A DNA stretch of 64,000 bases, taken from contig CAAGME010000037.1 in assembly GCA_900770945.1 (NCBI GenBank), positions 1 to 64,000 of the forward strand, written 5' to 3'. Position numbers and translations under genes: made by a program. The stretch comes from Clostridia bacterium. GTDB taxonomy: Bacteria > Bacillota > Clostridia > Christensenellales > Borkfalkiaceae. The notes beneath the pieces are model-generated. The model did not search any database. It worked only from the letters and a program-made list of their open reading frames with translations, and was not told where the DNA came from. Shown here piece after piece: positions 28,744-37,449 of this stretch. Positions within the stretch are counted from its first letter, which is position 1, and each line of letters opens with the position of its first letter.

Positions 28744-30069
28744 TTATCCGACAAAAAAAACTATATCGAGATTAAAAACGTTATCGTTTACGGTTATCGA
28801 TAATTCGCCGGAATATTTTGAGACGATTGTTTTTATCGAAAGCAAGCCGAACCCATGATAATCCTTATCGCTTTTTACCGTTTTAGGCAAGCCGTTTTCT
28901 AATCGAATTTCTCCCGAAAACATGTTTTCTATATGAACGGAAACAAAAGAGTTTTTTCTTTTTGCGAAACAATTTATATATTCTCCGCCGGCTTGTACGC
29001 TTGCTTCGACGGCGTTATCGAGAGCGTTACCGAACAAGGCGTACAAATCGGACGGGGTCATAAAGTCAAACGAATTGCCGTCAACCGAACACACAAGCGA
29101 TATTTTGTGTTTTTCGCAAATCAAGCTTTTTTCCGTCAATATAACGTCGAGAGCCTCGTTGCCCGTTCTTATGTACGAATCGTAAATTTCGACGGCGTTA
29201 CGAACAGCTTCTATGTCCGACGGAGTTACGCTTTTTTCGCCGAGCAAGCGTATTTGTTTCTTTAAGTCATGACACTTGACGTTTATAACTTCTATATTGC
29301 GCTTCATATCTTCGTACTGTTTGTTTTTCGCATACAGCAATTGATTGACTATTTGCATTTCCGTATCCATTTTCTTTTTCGCAAGGCTTCCGAATTGAAA
29401 ATAGAGGACAAGAAAGCACGCTAAAAGGTTATAAATTCGCTCGAGATATTTTGACGCCGCATTGCCTTTGAGATTAAACTCCGTTATCATATTAAACACT
29501 ACGGTTACGAAACAAAACAACCCCGCAAGCAGAACGGAGCGAAATTCACCGAGCTTCAAGTCGTCCTTACCTTTTATCTTTCTTGCAAACGCAAAATATT
29601 CGACATAATAAACGAGAAAATAAACATCGAATTGAGCGACGGCAAGAACGGGAGAAAACAGTTCCGATATCGGCACTTTCGCGGTGTCATACGGGGAGAA
29701 ACGAGCGGAGAAAAACAGCTCGTTCAACTTAAAAACGTCAACGCAAGAACTGTAAATCAAATAAGCGATATGTTGAAAAGTATAGGCAGCCACGCTTATA
29801 AAAACAATGTTAGAAAAACTTTCTTCGAACAAGAAAACGCAAGATATGAGCGTAGCCGAAAAAACGGCGAGATAAAATAAAGAACAGAAAAACGCGTCAT
29901 AGCGAACAAGCGGCAGAAACGCCACGACGGAATAAATAAAAACAAGAGAAAAAGCAAGTCTTAACAAAAAATATTTTCGTTTTTTCAGTCGACTTCCGAA
30001 GATGCCTTCCGAAACGAGAAACTCCGTCGTAAAAATAAACTTATAAAGAGCAAAACCTGAAATCATCAT
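28744..30069 (-). CDS. Sensor histidine kinase, AgrC/GHKL type
   Basis: A membrane sensor for a peptide or envelope signal. Residues 1-225 contain about six hydrophobic segments. The dimerisation and phosphorylation helix holds CHDLKKQI, with His267. The ATPase part shows the N box NALDNAVEAS and the G box HGFGLLSIKTIV. 441 residues. It follows the response regulator with a four-base overlap. No AgrD-like peptide or AgrB protease was seen next to it, so the input signal is unknown. Confidence 0.9.
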   Translation of the reverse strand: MMISGFALYKFIFTTEFLVSEGIFGSRLKKRKYFLLRLAFSLVFIYSVVAFLPLVRYDAFFCSLFYLAVFSATLISCVFLFEESFSNIVFISVAAYTFQHIAYLIYSSCVDVFKLNELFFSARFSPYDTAKVPISELFSPVLAVAQFDVYFLVYYVEYFAFARKIKGKDDLKLGEFRSVLLAGLFCFVTVVFNMITEFNLKGNAASKYLERIYNLLACFLVLYFQFGSLAKKKMDTEMQIVNQLLYAKNKQYEDMKRNIEVINVKCHDLKKQIRLLGEKSVTPSDIEAVRNAVEIYDSYIRTGNEALDVILTEKSLICEKHKISLVCSVDGNSFDFMTPSDLYALFGNALDNAVEASVQAGGEYINCFAKRKNSFVSVHIENMFSGEIRLENGLPKTVKSDKDYHGFGLLSIKTIVSKYSGELSITVNDNVFNLDIVFFVG

Positions 30070-30779
30070 ACGGAATATTCCCCCAGCCAGCTCGCAAGAA
30101 GTTTCAAAAAAGAACTTTTCTTGGTTCTGCTTATATGAACGGACGAGCCGTCGCTCATGTACACAAAATCCTTGTCCACTCGTTCGACAAAACGCAGATT
30201 GACGAGCGCGTACGTGCTAATCCGAGCAAACCCGTAATCGGCAAGCGCCGTTTCCAAAGCCGCAAGAGGCTTTCTCTCGCGATAATCGCAGGAAAGCGTA
30301 TGGTAGGTAATGTCATGATTATTGACTTCGGCGTAAAGTATTTCTTTTGCGGGAATTATTTTTAAAACGCCGTCGAACGAAATCGATATTTTTCGGTTTT
30401 CCTTTAAGGAAACAAACCGCATTATTTTATCCATTTTTACGGAGAAAGTATTATAATCGACCGGCTTAACTATAAAATCAAACGCGTTTACTTCGTAACC
30501 TTTTAAAGCGTACTGTTTCATTTTCGTGACGAACACGCAAGGAACGTCCTTATCGATTGTTCTAAGAGATTTCGCAGCCGACAGTCCGTTTACGTTAGGC
30601 ATCATGATATCCATAAACACCACGTCGTATACAGACTTATAACCGGAAAGGAATTGCGCGCCGTCTACAAATCTTTCTATAACGTATTCGATAGAGTTTT
30701 TCCTGCCGTATTTTAAAACGAACTCCGAAAGCTTACGTGCTTCGTCGTCTTCGTTTTCTATTATGGCAATTCTGTACAT
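30066..30779 (-). CDS. LytTR-family response regulator (AgrA-like)
   Basis: The N-terminal receiver (residues 1-120) has the acidic pocket ENEDD, phospho-acceptor Asp57 in FMDIMMPN, Thr in FVTKMK and Lys in VKPVD. The C-terminal LytTR DNA-binding domain (about 140-237) shows IPAKEILYAEVNNHDITYHT and HISRTKKSSF. The ATG at 30779 has AGAGG seven bases upstream. It is first in a two-gene operon with the kinase. The direct repeats at 30857-30882 suggest autoregulation. Confidence 0.93.
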   Translation of the reverse strand: MYRIAIIENEDDEARKLSEFVLKYGRKNSIEYVIERFVDGAQFLSGYKSVYDVVFMDIMMPNVNGLSAAKSLRTIDKDVPCVFVTKMKQYALKGYEVNAFDFIVKPVDYNTFSVKMDKIMRFVSLKENRKISISFDGVLKIIPAKEILYAEVNNHDITYHTLSCDYRERKPLAALETALADYGFARISTYALVNLRFVERVDKDFVYMSDGSSVHISRTKKSSFLKLLASWLGEYSV

Positions 30780-30809
30780 ATCGCAACCTCTTATGTTTCT
30801 TGAATAATA

Positions 30810-30838
30810 ATTATACCACACGGTAAAAATTTTTTCAA
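30810..30838 (-). promoter_or_regulatory. Promoter of the LytTR two-component operon
   Basis: Minus strand: TTGAAA (30833-30838), 17 bases, TATAAT (30810-30815) preceded by TGG, an extended -10. Confidence 0.75.
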
Positions 30839-30856
30839 TACTTTTATGTTTTTTGT

Positions 30857-30882
30857 CGTAACAGGTTGTTTTTTTGTCGCAG
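30857..30882 (-). promoter_or_regulatory. Probable LytTR site upstream of the regulator operon
   Basis: On the plus strand, CGTAACAGGT at 30857 and CGCAG at 30878 are 21 bases apart. The minus strand reads TGCGACAAA and TACGACAAA. It shares ten identical bases and the same period with the site before the first GH3 gene. The gap to the -35 is 18 bases, against 9 at the GH3 gene, a difference of about one helical turn. Confidence 0.55.
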
Positions 30883-30946
30883 ATTGCAATAATGAAAAAA
30901 TCGCGTCAGCCCGCCTTAAAAAAAAACGGCTTAACGCGACTTGTTT

Positions 30947-31204
30947 TTAATTGTTGTTGCCCGTTGTCCGAGTGGTGGTCGTCGTGGTGGTGGAAGTGGT
31001 CGCGTTGCCCGTCGTAGTGCCGCCGTTTAACAAACCGTTGCCGTCGGCAAGTCCCGAAATAAGCGTTCTTTTGCCGCCGCCGCAAGCGCAGGCGGCTGTC
31101 GTCATGAGAGCAAGCAAGAGTAAAAGTTGCGTTGAGGAAATCGTTCCGCCGTATGAAAGCAGAAACAACAAACCTAAAAATGCTATGGTTACGGAATCGT
31201 TCAT
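30947..31204 (-). CDS. Small membrane protein with Thr-rich tail
   Basis: 85 residues: one hydrophobic stretch (about 5-36), then CACGGG, a short Gly/Leu linker, and a tail of mostly Thr, Asn and Gly (from about residue 61) that could be glycosylated. AGGAG lies five bases before the ATG. A hairpin, ATGCCG-AAAG-CGGCAT, sits just before the ribosome binding site (31214-31231) and might affect translation. I do not recognise the family. It is divergent from the ArsR gene. Confidence 0.55.
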   Translation of the reverse strand: MNDSVTIAFLGLLFLLSYGGTISSTQLLLLLALMTTAACACGGGKRTLISGLADGNGLLNGGTTTGNATTSTTTTTTTRTTGNNN

Positions 31205-31274
31205 AAATTCTCCTATGCCGCTTTCGGCATAATTCGACTTTAATAGATTATATGCGACGAAAGACGTATATATG

Positions 31275-31304
31275 AATATCTTGACATATGAAGCAAATTC
31301 GCGA
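31275..31304 (+). promoter_or_regulatory. Promoter of the ArsR-family gene
   Basis: TTGACA then, after about 18 bases, TAAAAT. ATATATGAATATC and CATATGAAG around the -35 make an A/T-rich repeat that could be an ArsR-type operator. Positions are good to a base or two. Confidence 0.5.
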
Positions 31305-31377
31305 TAAAATATACTTGTAAAAATTTACAGAATATATTTTGTTTTGCGCGGCTAAAAAAACGCCGAAAGGAGAAAAG

Positions 31378-31716
31378 ATGAACAACGTTTTATTATTGGA
31401 CAAAAGAACGCAATCGCTTGTGACGGATTACGTTCCGACAGAAGACATGCTCATGGATTTGGTGAGGTTTTTTTCGATATTTTCCGACGTGACAAGGCTG
31501 AAAATGCTTTCCGCGCTCGCAATATCGGAAATGTGCGTGACAGACGTTTCGGCAGTCCTCGGCATAAATCAAACGACGGTTAGCCATCAACTTCGGCTCA
31601 TGAAAAACCTCGGCGCGGTGAGAGGAAGAAGACAAGGCAAAGTCATCTTCTACTCTTTGCGCACCGAGATTTTAAACGACGTCCTTTTAAAGGGCGTGGA
31701 ATTTTTGGGTTATTGA
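31378..31716 (+). CDS. ArsR/SmtB-family transcriptional regulator
   Basis: A winged-helix repressor. VTDVSAVLGINQTTVSHQLRL is the recognition helix-turn-helix, and GAVRGRRQGKVIFYSL is the wing. The usual metal-site ELCVCD is reduced to MCVTD with one Cys, so the ligand may not be As or Cd. 112 residues from the ATG at 31378, with AAAGGAG five bases upstream. No efflux or detoxification gene lies next to it. Its stop overlaps the engB stop by seven bases. Confidence 0.88.
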   Translation: MNNVLLLDKRTQSLVTDYVPTEDMLMDLVRFFSIFSDVTRLKMLSALAISEMCVTDVSAVLGINQTTVSHQLRLMKNLGAVRGRRQGKVIFYSLRTEILNDVLLKGVEFLGY

Positions 31717-32384
31717 TTTTTTATCGTTTCGTCGGCGATTTCGTCAACTGCTTTCTCTTCCGCTTCGTCCGCGGCAAGGTCGTTTCCGGCGTTTTTCTCT
31801 GCATAAAAGAGTTCGACGGCGTTTTCTATTTCCTTGAAAACTTCGTCTTTACCGAGTCCCGTTTGCGAGGACGTTGCGATGATATCGCCTGCGCCGAGAG
31901 AAAGAAACGCGGCAACGGCTTTTGCTTGCGCTTTCACCTTTGTTTTTGCTATTTTGTCGGCTTTTGTGGCGACAAGCGTAAAAGGTATCATGGAATGATA
32001 CAAAAACTTAATCATGGTTTTGTCGTCGGCGGTCGGCTCGTGGCGGATATCGACGAGAGCAAACAGCCTGCAAATTTTTGTGAGCGCGAAAAAGTCGTCA
32101 AGCGTTTTTGCCCACTTGGCTTTTTCGGCTTTGCTTACTTCCGCGTAGCCGTAACCGGGCAAGTCGGCAAGGATAAACTCGCCGAAGTCAAAGTAATTGA
32201 CGAGCCGCGTTCGCCCCGGGGAAGCGGAAGTGCGGGCAAGTTTTTTTTGCCCCGCAAGCATGTTTATGAAAGAGGACTTGCCGACGTTAGATTTGCCGGA
32301 AACGGCAATCACGGGCTTTTCGGTGTTTAAAAAGCCCTTTTTGTCTGCGGCGGAAGTTATAAAGGAGGCTTGTTTTATTTTCAT
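31710..32384 (-). CDS. engB: Ribosome biogenesis GTP-binding protein EngB/YsxC
   Basis: Needed for late 50S assembly. G1 is GKSNVGKSSF, the switch region ASPGRTRLVNYF, G3 DLPGYGYAE, and G4 TKADK. About 30 extra acidic residues at the C-terminus go beyond the common 195-200. The ATG at 32384 follows AAGGTG; a GTG two codons earlier falls inside that site. It follows lon in the common lon-engB pair. Confidence 0.95.
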   Translation of the reverse strand: MKIKQASFITSAADKKGFLNTEKPVIAVSGKSNVGKSSFINMLAGQKKLARTSASPGRTRLVNYFDFGEFILADLPGYGYAEVSKAEKAKWAKTLDDFFALTKICRLFALVDIRHEPTADDKTMIKFLYHSMIPFTLVATKADKIAKTKVKAQAKAVAAFLSLGAGDIIATSSQTGLGKDEVFKEIENAVELFYAEKNAGNDLAADEAEEKAVDEIADETIKNQ

Positions 32385-32418
32385 AGTCACCTTTTTCGGG
32401 CTGTTCGCCCGCTTTTTT

Positions 32419-34740
32419 TTAATGTTTTAAGTCTTTTATTGCGAGCGCGAAAACTTCTTCCGCGGTTTTTACCGGAATGAAGTTTATTTTTTTTGCGATG
32501 TTTTTCGGCACGTCCTCGATGTCCTTTTTGTTTGCGAAAGGAATAATTATATCGGTTATGCCTGCGCGGAACGCCGCCAAAGCCTTTTCTTTAAGCCCGC
32601 CGATAGCGAGAACTTTGCCGCGGAGCGTGATTTCGCCCGTCATTGCGATGTCGGAACGAACTTTGCGTTCGGTGAGTGCGGATAAAATCGCGGTGGCAAG
32701 CGTTATGCCGGCGGAGGGTCCGTCCTTAGGTGTTGCGCCCTCGGGAACGTGAACGTGTAGGTCGTGAGTGGTGAAAATTTCCTCGTCGATATTGTACTTT
32801 TGAGCGTTGGCACGAATGTAGCTTAAAGCCGCGCGCGCCGATTCTTTCATGACGTCGCCGAGCTTACCCGTTAAGAGTATTTCGCCCTTGCCGCCGTTTA
32901 TAAGGCTAACTTCGATAGTGAGCGTAGTGCCGCCGTAAGCGGTCCATGCAAGCCCCGTCGCCGCGCCTACTTCGTCCTCTCTCTTTTCCGAATCGTCGGA
33001 AAATCTCGCGCCGCCTAAGTAGCTCGATATTGTCTTAGCCGTGATTTTTTGTTTTTTGAGCTTACCCTCTTTGGCAAGCTTGGTCGCGATTTTGCGGACA
33101 ACGGAATCGATGTTGCGCTCTAAGCTTCTTACGCCCGCTTCCATCGTGTAACCCTTGATTATTTCCGTAACGGCGTCCGTCGTAAACTCTATTTTATCCT
33201 CGGTCAAACCGTTCATCTTGATACGCTTGGGGATAAGATACCGCTTTGCGATTTCTTCCTTTTCTTCGAGCGTGTAACCGTCGAGCGAGATGACTTCCAT
33301 TCTGTCGAGGAGCGGCGCGGGAATGGTTTCGAGCGTGTTAGCCGTAGTAATGAAGAGAACGTTGGATAAATCGAACGGGATTTCTATATATCTGTCGCGG
33401 AAGGTTTTGTTTTGTTCGGGGTCTAAAACTTCTAAAAGCGCGCTTGCCGGATCTCCGCGCATGTCGGACGAAAGCTTGTCGATTTCGTCGAGCAAGAACA
33501 CGGGATTGTTGACGCCCGCGTCTTTAAGCCCGTAAATAATTCTGCCGGGCATTGCGCCGATATATGTTTTTCTGTGTCCCCTTATTTCCGCTTCGTCCTT
33601 TACGCCGCCGAGGCTTATCCGCACGAATTTTCTGTCGAGCGCGCGGGCAATCGACGTTGCGACCGACGTTTTGCCCACTCCCGGAGGACCGACAAAGCAG
33701 AGAATAGACCCGCCGACTTTGCCCGTGAGTTTCATGACGGCGAGATATTCCACTATTCTTTCCTTGACTTTTTCAAGCCCGAAGTGGTCCTCGTCGAGAA
33801 TTTTAATAGCGTCGTCAAGGCTTTCTCTGTCCGTCGAAGAATTTGTAAACGGCAAGTCGATTATCCAATCGACGTAAGTTCTTAGCACCGTATAATCGGG
33901 CGAAGAGGACGGCATTCTCGACATTCTGTCAAGTTCTTTCAAAACCTTTTTTTCACATTCTTCCAGCATTTTTTTAGCGAGGATTTTTTCGCGGAGTTCG
34001 CTTACTTCCGCTTCGTCGTCGCCGAGTTCGCCGTGAATGGCTTTGAGTTGCTCTCTTAAGTAATACTCTTTCTGGTTCTTTTCAACGCTCTCTTTAACTC
34101 TGTCGGCAATCTCTTTTTCAAGCTGAGCGTTGACGGCAAGGGAATTAAGCTGGGAAGAGATAAGTTCAAGCCGTTTTGTTAGCATGACTTCTTCAAGCAC
34201 GGCTTGCTTGTCGCTTTCTTTTATGTTGAGATTGAAAGCAAGAATGTTTACGAATTCGCTCGGGTTTTCGACGCCTAAAAGCGTTTCCACCAAATCGGAA
34301 CTTATTTTAGGTGCGATTTTTGCGTATTCGTTGAGTTTTTCACGCGCAACCGAGTGGTAGGCGCGTTCTTCTATCGGAGCGGGCGCGATATCGTCAACGC
34401 GCATTACTTCCGCGCTGAAAAGCCCGTCCTCATCCTTAAACTCCGCGGTTTTGCCGCGGTAAAGCCCTTCTATCTGCAATCTGACGTTTTTTTCGCCTAT
34501 CCCGTTGAGCTTTACGAGGCGGCAGATAACGCCCGTAGTGTAAAGCTCGCTTGCGCCGGGGTTGTCGTCAAGCGAATTTTTTTGCGTGCATACAAAAAGT
34601 TCCGTGTTTGTCGTCACGGCTTTTTCGACGGCGTAAAGCGACATTTTGCGCCCCACGTCGCACGAAAAACTTATATTAGGGAACATCGTTCTGCCGCGCA
34701 AAACGAGTACCGGCAACACTTTTATTTCTTTATTATCCAT
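32419..34740 (-). CDS. lon: ATP-dependent protease Lon (LonA)
   Basis: A soluble AAA+ protease for misfolded and regulatory proteins. The N-terminal substrate domain starts LPVLVLRGRTMFP. Walker A is GPPGVGKTS, Walker B FLLDEIDK, and the serine-lysine active site includes DGPSAGITLA. 773 residues, standard for LonA. It has its own promoter at 34796-34824, and engB follows. Confidence 0.98.
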   Translation of the reverse strand: MDNKEIKVLPVLVLRGRTMFPNISFSCDVGRKMSLYAVEKAVTTNTELFVCTQKNSLDDNPGASELYTTGVICRLVKLNGIGEKNVRLQIEGLYRGKTAEFKDEDGLFSAEVMRVDDIAPAPIEERAYHSVAREKLNEYAKIAPKISSDLVETLLGVENPSEFVNILAFNLNIKESDKQAVLEEVMLTKRLELISSQLNSLAVNAQLEKEIADRVKESVEKNQKEYYLREQLKAIHGELGDDEAEVSELREKILAKKMLEECEKKVLKELDRMSRMPSSSPDYTVLRTYVDWIIDLPFTNSSTDRESLDDAIKILDEDHFGLEKVKERIVEYLAVMKLTGKVGGSILCFVGPPGVGKTSVATSIARALDRKFVRISLGGVKDEAEIRGHRKTYIGAMPGRIIYGLKDAGVNNPVFLLDEIDKLSSDMRGDPASALLEVLDPEQNKTFRDRYIEIPFDLSNVLFITTANTLETIPAPLLDRMEVISLDGYTLEEKEEIAKRYLIPKRIKMNGLTEDKIEFTTDAVTEIIKGYTMEAGVRSLERNIDSVVRKIATKLAKEGKLKKQKITAKTISSYLGGARFSDDSEKREDEVGAATGLAWTAYGGTTLTIEVSLINGGKGEILLTGKLGDVMKESARAALSYIRANAQKYNIDEEIFTTHDLHVHVPEGATPKDGPSAGITLATAILSALTERKVRSDIAMTGEITLRGKVLAIGGLKEKALAAFRAGITDIIIPFANKKDIEDVPKNIAKKINFIPVKTAEEVFALAIKDLKH

Positions 34741-34795
34741 AGTTTCACCTCTTTTTTCTTCCGCTTATAGGGAATCAAAAAGTTACTTACGTATT

Positions 34796-34824
34796 ATTGT
34801 AACATTATTACGGAATTTTATCAA
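34796..34824 (-). promoter_or_regulatory. lon promoter
   Basis: Minus strand: TTGATA (34819-34824), 17 bases, TACAAT (34796-34801) preceded by TGT, an extended -10. No CIRCE or CtsR-like box was seen. Confidence 0.7.
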
Positions 34825-34889
34825 GTCTTTGCGGCGGTATTTTTCGCTTTATCGCCTTATTCCGTAGCTTAACGCCGTCTCAGAGCAAC

Positions 34890-34932
34890 AAAAAAACGCG
34901 TGAAAAGAATCCGACGGGTCGCCCCGCCGGAT
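34890..34932 (-). terminator. Terminator of the GH3 surface operon
   Basis: ATCCG/CGGAT and CGGG/CCCG with one mismatch form a 10-bp stem with a 4-base loop. On the minus strand it is followed by TTCTTTTC and, further on, seven T. Confidence 0.7.
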
Positions 34933-34975
34933 CCGTAATAAGGAAAGGAAGATATAAAAAGTGTGTTTTCTTTTA

Positions 34976-35360
34976 TTATGTTTTGTCCGTTATGTACATG
35001 AAGAATCCGATATGCACCTCGCTTACGGCGTTTTCTTTAACCATAACGTTAGTCATAAACGTATTGTGCAGGTACGTTATATCGAAGCTGAACGTGGTAA
35101 TTGCTCCCGCAGCTATCGTCACCGTCTTTTCGCCGTATTGCGAGTTAGGATTGCTGCTTTGCTTTATCAAAGCAAACCGCAAAGTAACGTCTTCCGTTCC
35201 GAAGTTTTTGACGGTGTAAGTCATGGTTTTCGTCGCGCCGCTGCTTCCGGAATACGTGTAATCATTAGTCGTAGTGAGGAAGTACGCGCCGACTGCCATC
35301 GTATCCTTCGGGTTAGCCGCCGTTCCGCCCTTAAAGTGGTAGATATTGCCTAATTCGTAC
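34976..35360 (-). repeat. Duplicated module, copy 1 (partner 37450-37835)
   Basis: The last 127 codons of this gene and of the lipoprotein gene are clearly alike in DNA as well as protein. For example, the run TCGTCACCGTCTTTTCGCCG occurs in both, at about 35115 and 37595. This implies a recent duplication or gene conversion. Confidence 0.85.
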
Positions 35361-36955
35361 GAGCCGTCGCCGTTTAAGACGGGCGCAATCTTACCATCCT
35401 TACCGGTTACGGAATAACATCCTTGTTCTTTCCCGTCATACAACTTTCCTTTGGACTCGATCTTGCCGACTCTCGTAGCATTGCTGTAATAGGTCGTCGG
35501 CTCGAACAGAGGCGCAAGAGTTATATTTTTGTTAGGCATGACTATCTGCGTGCCGGGATAGTACTCGAAAGTGTTTTCAACGTTGCACCAGCCCGAAAGT
35601 TTCCGCCCGTCGGGAATCGTAACGTTTACGGTCGGACTCTCTCCTGCAAAGACACGTTGTTGAGTTGAGCCGTCCTCGAAAGTCGCGCCCGACAACGTGA
35701 GCAGATATTTTGCTTTAACGATTACCGTTTGCCCCGCCAAAGTCAGCGTATACACTTCGTCGCCTGCGCTGCCGCTTAAAGTGTAACAGTCGCTTCCGAG
35801 AACGGGAAGAGCGTAGCTTCCCGAATGGCTTGCCGTATTGTTGGGACAAGATATAAGTATACTACCCTTTTCCGTTTCCGTCGGTGCTTTCGTCACTTCG
35901 ACGAAATCGGTAGCCCAATATTGCGGCGTGTAGCCGCCGAGCATTGCAGAAGTTTCTATCGTCATTCGATCGGGATTGACTCCTTCCATCCTGACTGTAA
36001 CTTCTATTACGTTTTCCCCCTTTTCAAGCGACAGCGCGCCGGCTACTTCGACCATTGTGAAATATGTTGGATTTAAGCCGTCGGCAGCCGTTCCCGTTGA
36101 CGGAACAATAGCGGAAAGATCCGCCGCCCCGTAACCGTTGACCGTTACGCCGAACACGTCGCCGAGCTTTTTGCCTTTGGTAGTATACGTTGCGAAAACA
36201 AACTTAACGGGGACCCGGACGTTTTTGTCGGAATTGAAAGTAAAAGAGAACTTGGAGCCGACAGAGATGTTTTTTAACCCTATATTTCCGCTCAAATCGG
36301 TGCTGAAAGCGTAACTTTTGCCTACGCATTTATACGTTTCGCCCTTTGACGTTCCGTTAAACTCCGCGCCCTCGAATTCGAATACGTTAGGCGTTTTTTC
36401 ACCCGTATCTTCCACGGCGGTATCTACCCACTTAACGGTAACTTCCGCTCCGTAAGTTACGGTATCGTCGTTTTTCACCATAAAAGCCTTTATCACGTAT
36501 TGGCTTTTTTGGCTGTAAGGTATTTCGTCTACAATCATGTTTTCCGTCGTCACGGTTTCGTCGTAGATATCGGCAACGGTGAAAACCGTTCTTGCCGTTT
36601 CGTCCTCCGCGCTCGTGCGGACGCTTATTCCCGTGTAATATTTGTCGGTCGAGCGTTTTTCAGCCTCGCCGCCGTCTTTTTTGACTTCGTAACCGACCGC
36701 TTTGTACTCGCTCATATCTCCTCCGACGGCGGTTGCGAGAAGAAGGTAATCTAAGTCTATCGACTTGTTACCCATAGTCTTATAAATCACGGTTTCGCCC
36801 GTTGCTTCCCCGTCGCTTGCAAACGCGGTAAAAGTCTTGCCGTAAATTATTCCGACTTTTTTTGTTTCCCGCTCGAAACGAAGAGATAAGCCTAAAGTTA
36901 AACATACAGCCGCCGCTATTGCGGCAAGCAAAATTAAATTCTTTTTCGTTCTCAT
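34976..36955 (-). CDS. Surface protein with InlB-like repeat and duplicated C-terminal module
   Basis: Function unknown, predicted extracellular. An N-terminal signal/anchor helix (residues 5-26) is followed by beta-rich sequence. One InlB/Listeria-Bacteroides-like repeat unit (core LSGWCN.. and VMPNKNITLAPLF) lies near residues 425-490. The module at residues 533-659 begins YELGNIYHFKGGT and ends VSEVHIGFFMYI. That module is nearly the same as the C-terminus of the lipoprotein at 37450-39345. No LPXTG sorting signal is present. It is last in the operon, 21 bases after the Ser-rich lipoprotein gene. Its position beside a GH3 suggests glycan handling or binding. Confidence 0.7.
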   Translation of the reverse strand: MRTKKNLILLAAIAAAVCLTLGLSLRFERETKKVGIIYGKTFTAFASDGEATGETVIYKTMGNKSIDLDYLLLATAVGGDMSEYKAVGYEVKKDGGEAEKRSTDKYYTGISVRTSAEDETARTVFTVADIYDETVTTENMIVDEIPYSQKSQYVIKAFMVKNDDTVTYGAEVTVKWVDTAVEDTGEKTPNVFEFEGAEFNGTSKGETYKCVGKSYAFSTDLSGNIGLKNISVGSKFSFTFNSDKNVRVPVKFVFATYTTKGKKLGDVFGVTVNGYGAADLSAIVPSTGTAADGLNPTYFTMVEVAGALSLEKGENVIEVTVRMEGVNPDRMTIETSAMLGGYTPQYWATDFVEVTKAPTETEKGSILISCPNNTASHSGSYALPVLGSDCYTLSGSAGDEVYTLTLAGQTVIVKAKYLLTLSGATFEDGSTQQRVFAGESPTVNVTIPDGRKLSGWCNVENTFEYYPGTQIVMPNKNITLAPLFEPTTYYSNATRVGKIESKGKLYDGKEQGCYSVTGKDGKIAPVLNGDGSYELGNIYHFKGGTAANPKDTMAVGAYFLTTTNDYTYSGSSGATKTMTYTVKNFGTEDVTLRFALIKQSSNPNSQYGEKTVTIAAGAITTFSFDITYLHNTFMTNVMVKENAVSEVHIGFFMYITDKT

Positions 36956-36976
36956 AATTTTACTCCGTTTTTTATT

Positions 36977-37228
36977 TTAATGCGCTTCGAAAATTCCGCC
37001 GTTTTTAAGCCCGCCCGAATCGCCTTGGCTTGACGACGAATCGGATTTATCCGCGCTCAACGAACTTGACGAAGTCTGCTCCGAGCTTTCTTTGCTCGTA
37101 CTTACCGCCGTGCCGTCCGAACCCGAAGCGGAATTTTTGTTCACGCCGCAACCGACCGCCAAAAACACGGTGAGAATAGCAATCGTAACGATTACCGACA
37201 AAAACACCAAGGTTTTACGTCTTTTCAT
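36977..37228 (-). CDS. Small Ser-rich lipoprotein
   Basis: 83 residues: a positively charged start, a hydrophobic signal, the lipobox LAVGC (Cys at about 27), then a Ser/Thr/Asp-rich tail that is likely disordered and could span the wall. GGAGG for it lies inside the end of the 44-residue peptide gene, so the two are probably translationally coupled. Function unknown. Confidence 0.65.
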   Translation of the reverse strand: MKRRKTLVFLSVIVTIAILTVFLAVGCGVNKNSASGSDGTAVSTSKESSEQTSSSSLSADKSDSSSSQGDSGGLKNGGIFEAH

Positions 37229-37234
37229 AGCCGA

Positions 37235-37369
37235 CTATCCTCCGAAATCGGTCCAACCGCTTCCGCCGCCGTCATACACGCCGTTAGCGGAATAGCCGGA
37301 CGCGCTTGTTATCGTTTCCTTAGTGAAACAAATAACGACAACCTCGGGCTTTTCAAATTGTTTTTTCAT
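37235..37369 (-). CDS. 44-residue peptide of the GH3 surface operon
   Basis: A short gene found by reading the minus strand: ATG at 37369, stop TAG at 37237-37235, GGAGG nine bases upstream. The product starts MKKQFEKPEVVVICF and ends in a Gly-rich stretch, YDGGGSGWTDFGG. The N-terminal KPEVVVI pattern resembles short precursor-like peptides of Clostridia and the YxxP-type leaders read by RiPP machinery, but no modifying enzyme or protease lies nearby. It could equally be a small secreted or signalling peptide. It ends seven bases before the lipoprotein gene starts. Confidence 0.6.
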   Translation of the reverse strand: MKKQFEKPEVVVICFTKETITSASGYSANGVYDGGGSGWTDFGG

Positions 37370-37399
37370 AACTTTGTTCCTCCGTTTTTTCTTTTAACA

Positions 37400-37437
37400 G
37401 GAGAAAGCATAGCACGTTTTTTATCTACGCTTTCCCC
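37400..37437 (-). other. Long hairpin upstream of the 44-residue peptide gene
   Basis: GGAGAAAGCATAG and CTACGCTTTCCCC form a 13-bp stem on the minus-strand RNA (two G-U pairs) with a 12-base loop. It is not followed by a T run in the minus direction, so RNA processing or stability is more likely than termination. Confidence 0.5.
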
Positions 37438-37449
37438 GCGATTTTGTTT

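Noticed and set aside
28744..31204. Possible complete Agr-type quorum system
   Set aside because: The kinase and LytTR regulator are AgrC/AgrA-like, but no AgrB protease or AgrD-like peptide is adjacent; the small Thr-tailed protein does not resemble AgrD.
37235..37369. Firm call of a lasso or other RiPP precursor
   Set aside because: No precursor-recognition, cyclase, protease or radical SAM gene lies in the operon, so only a resemblance is noted.
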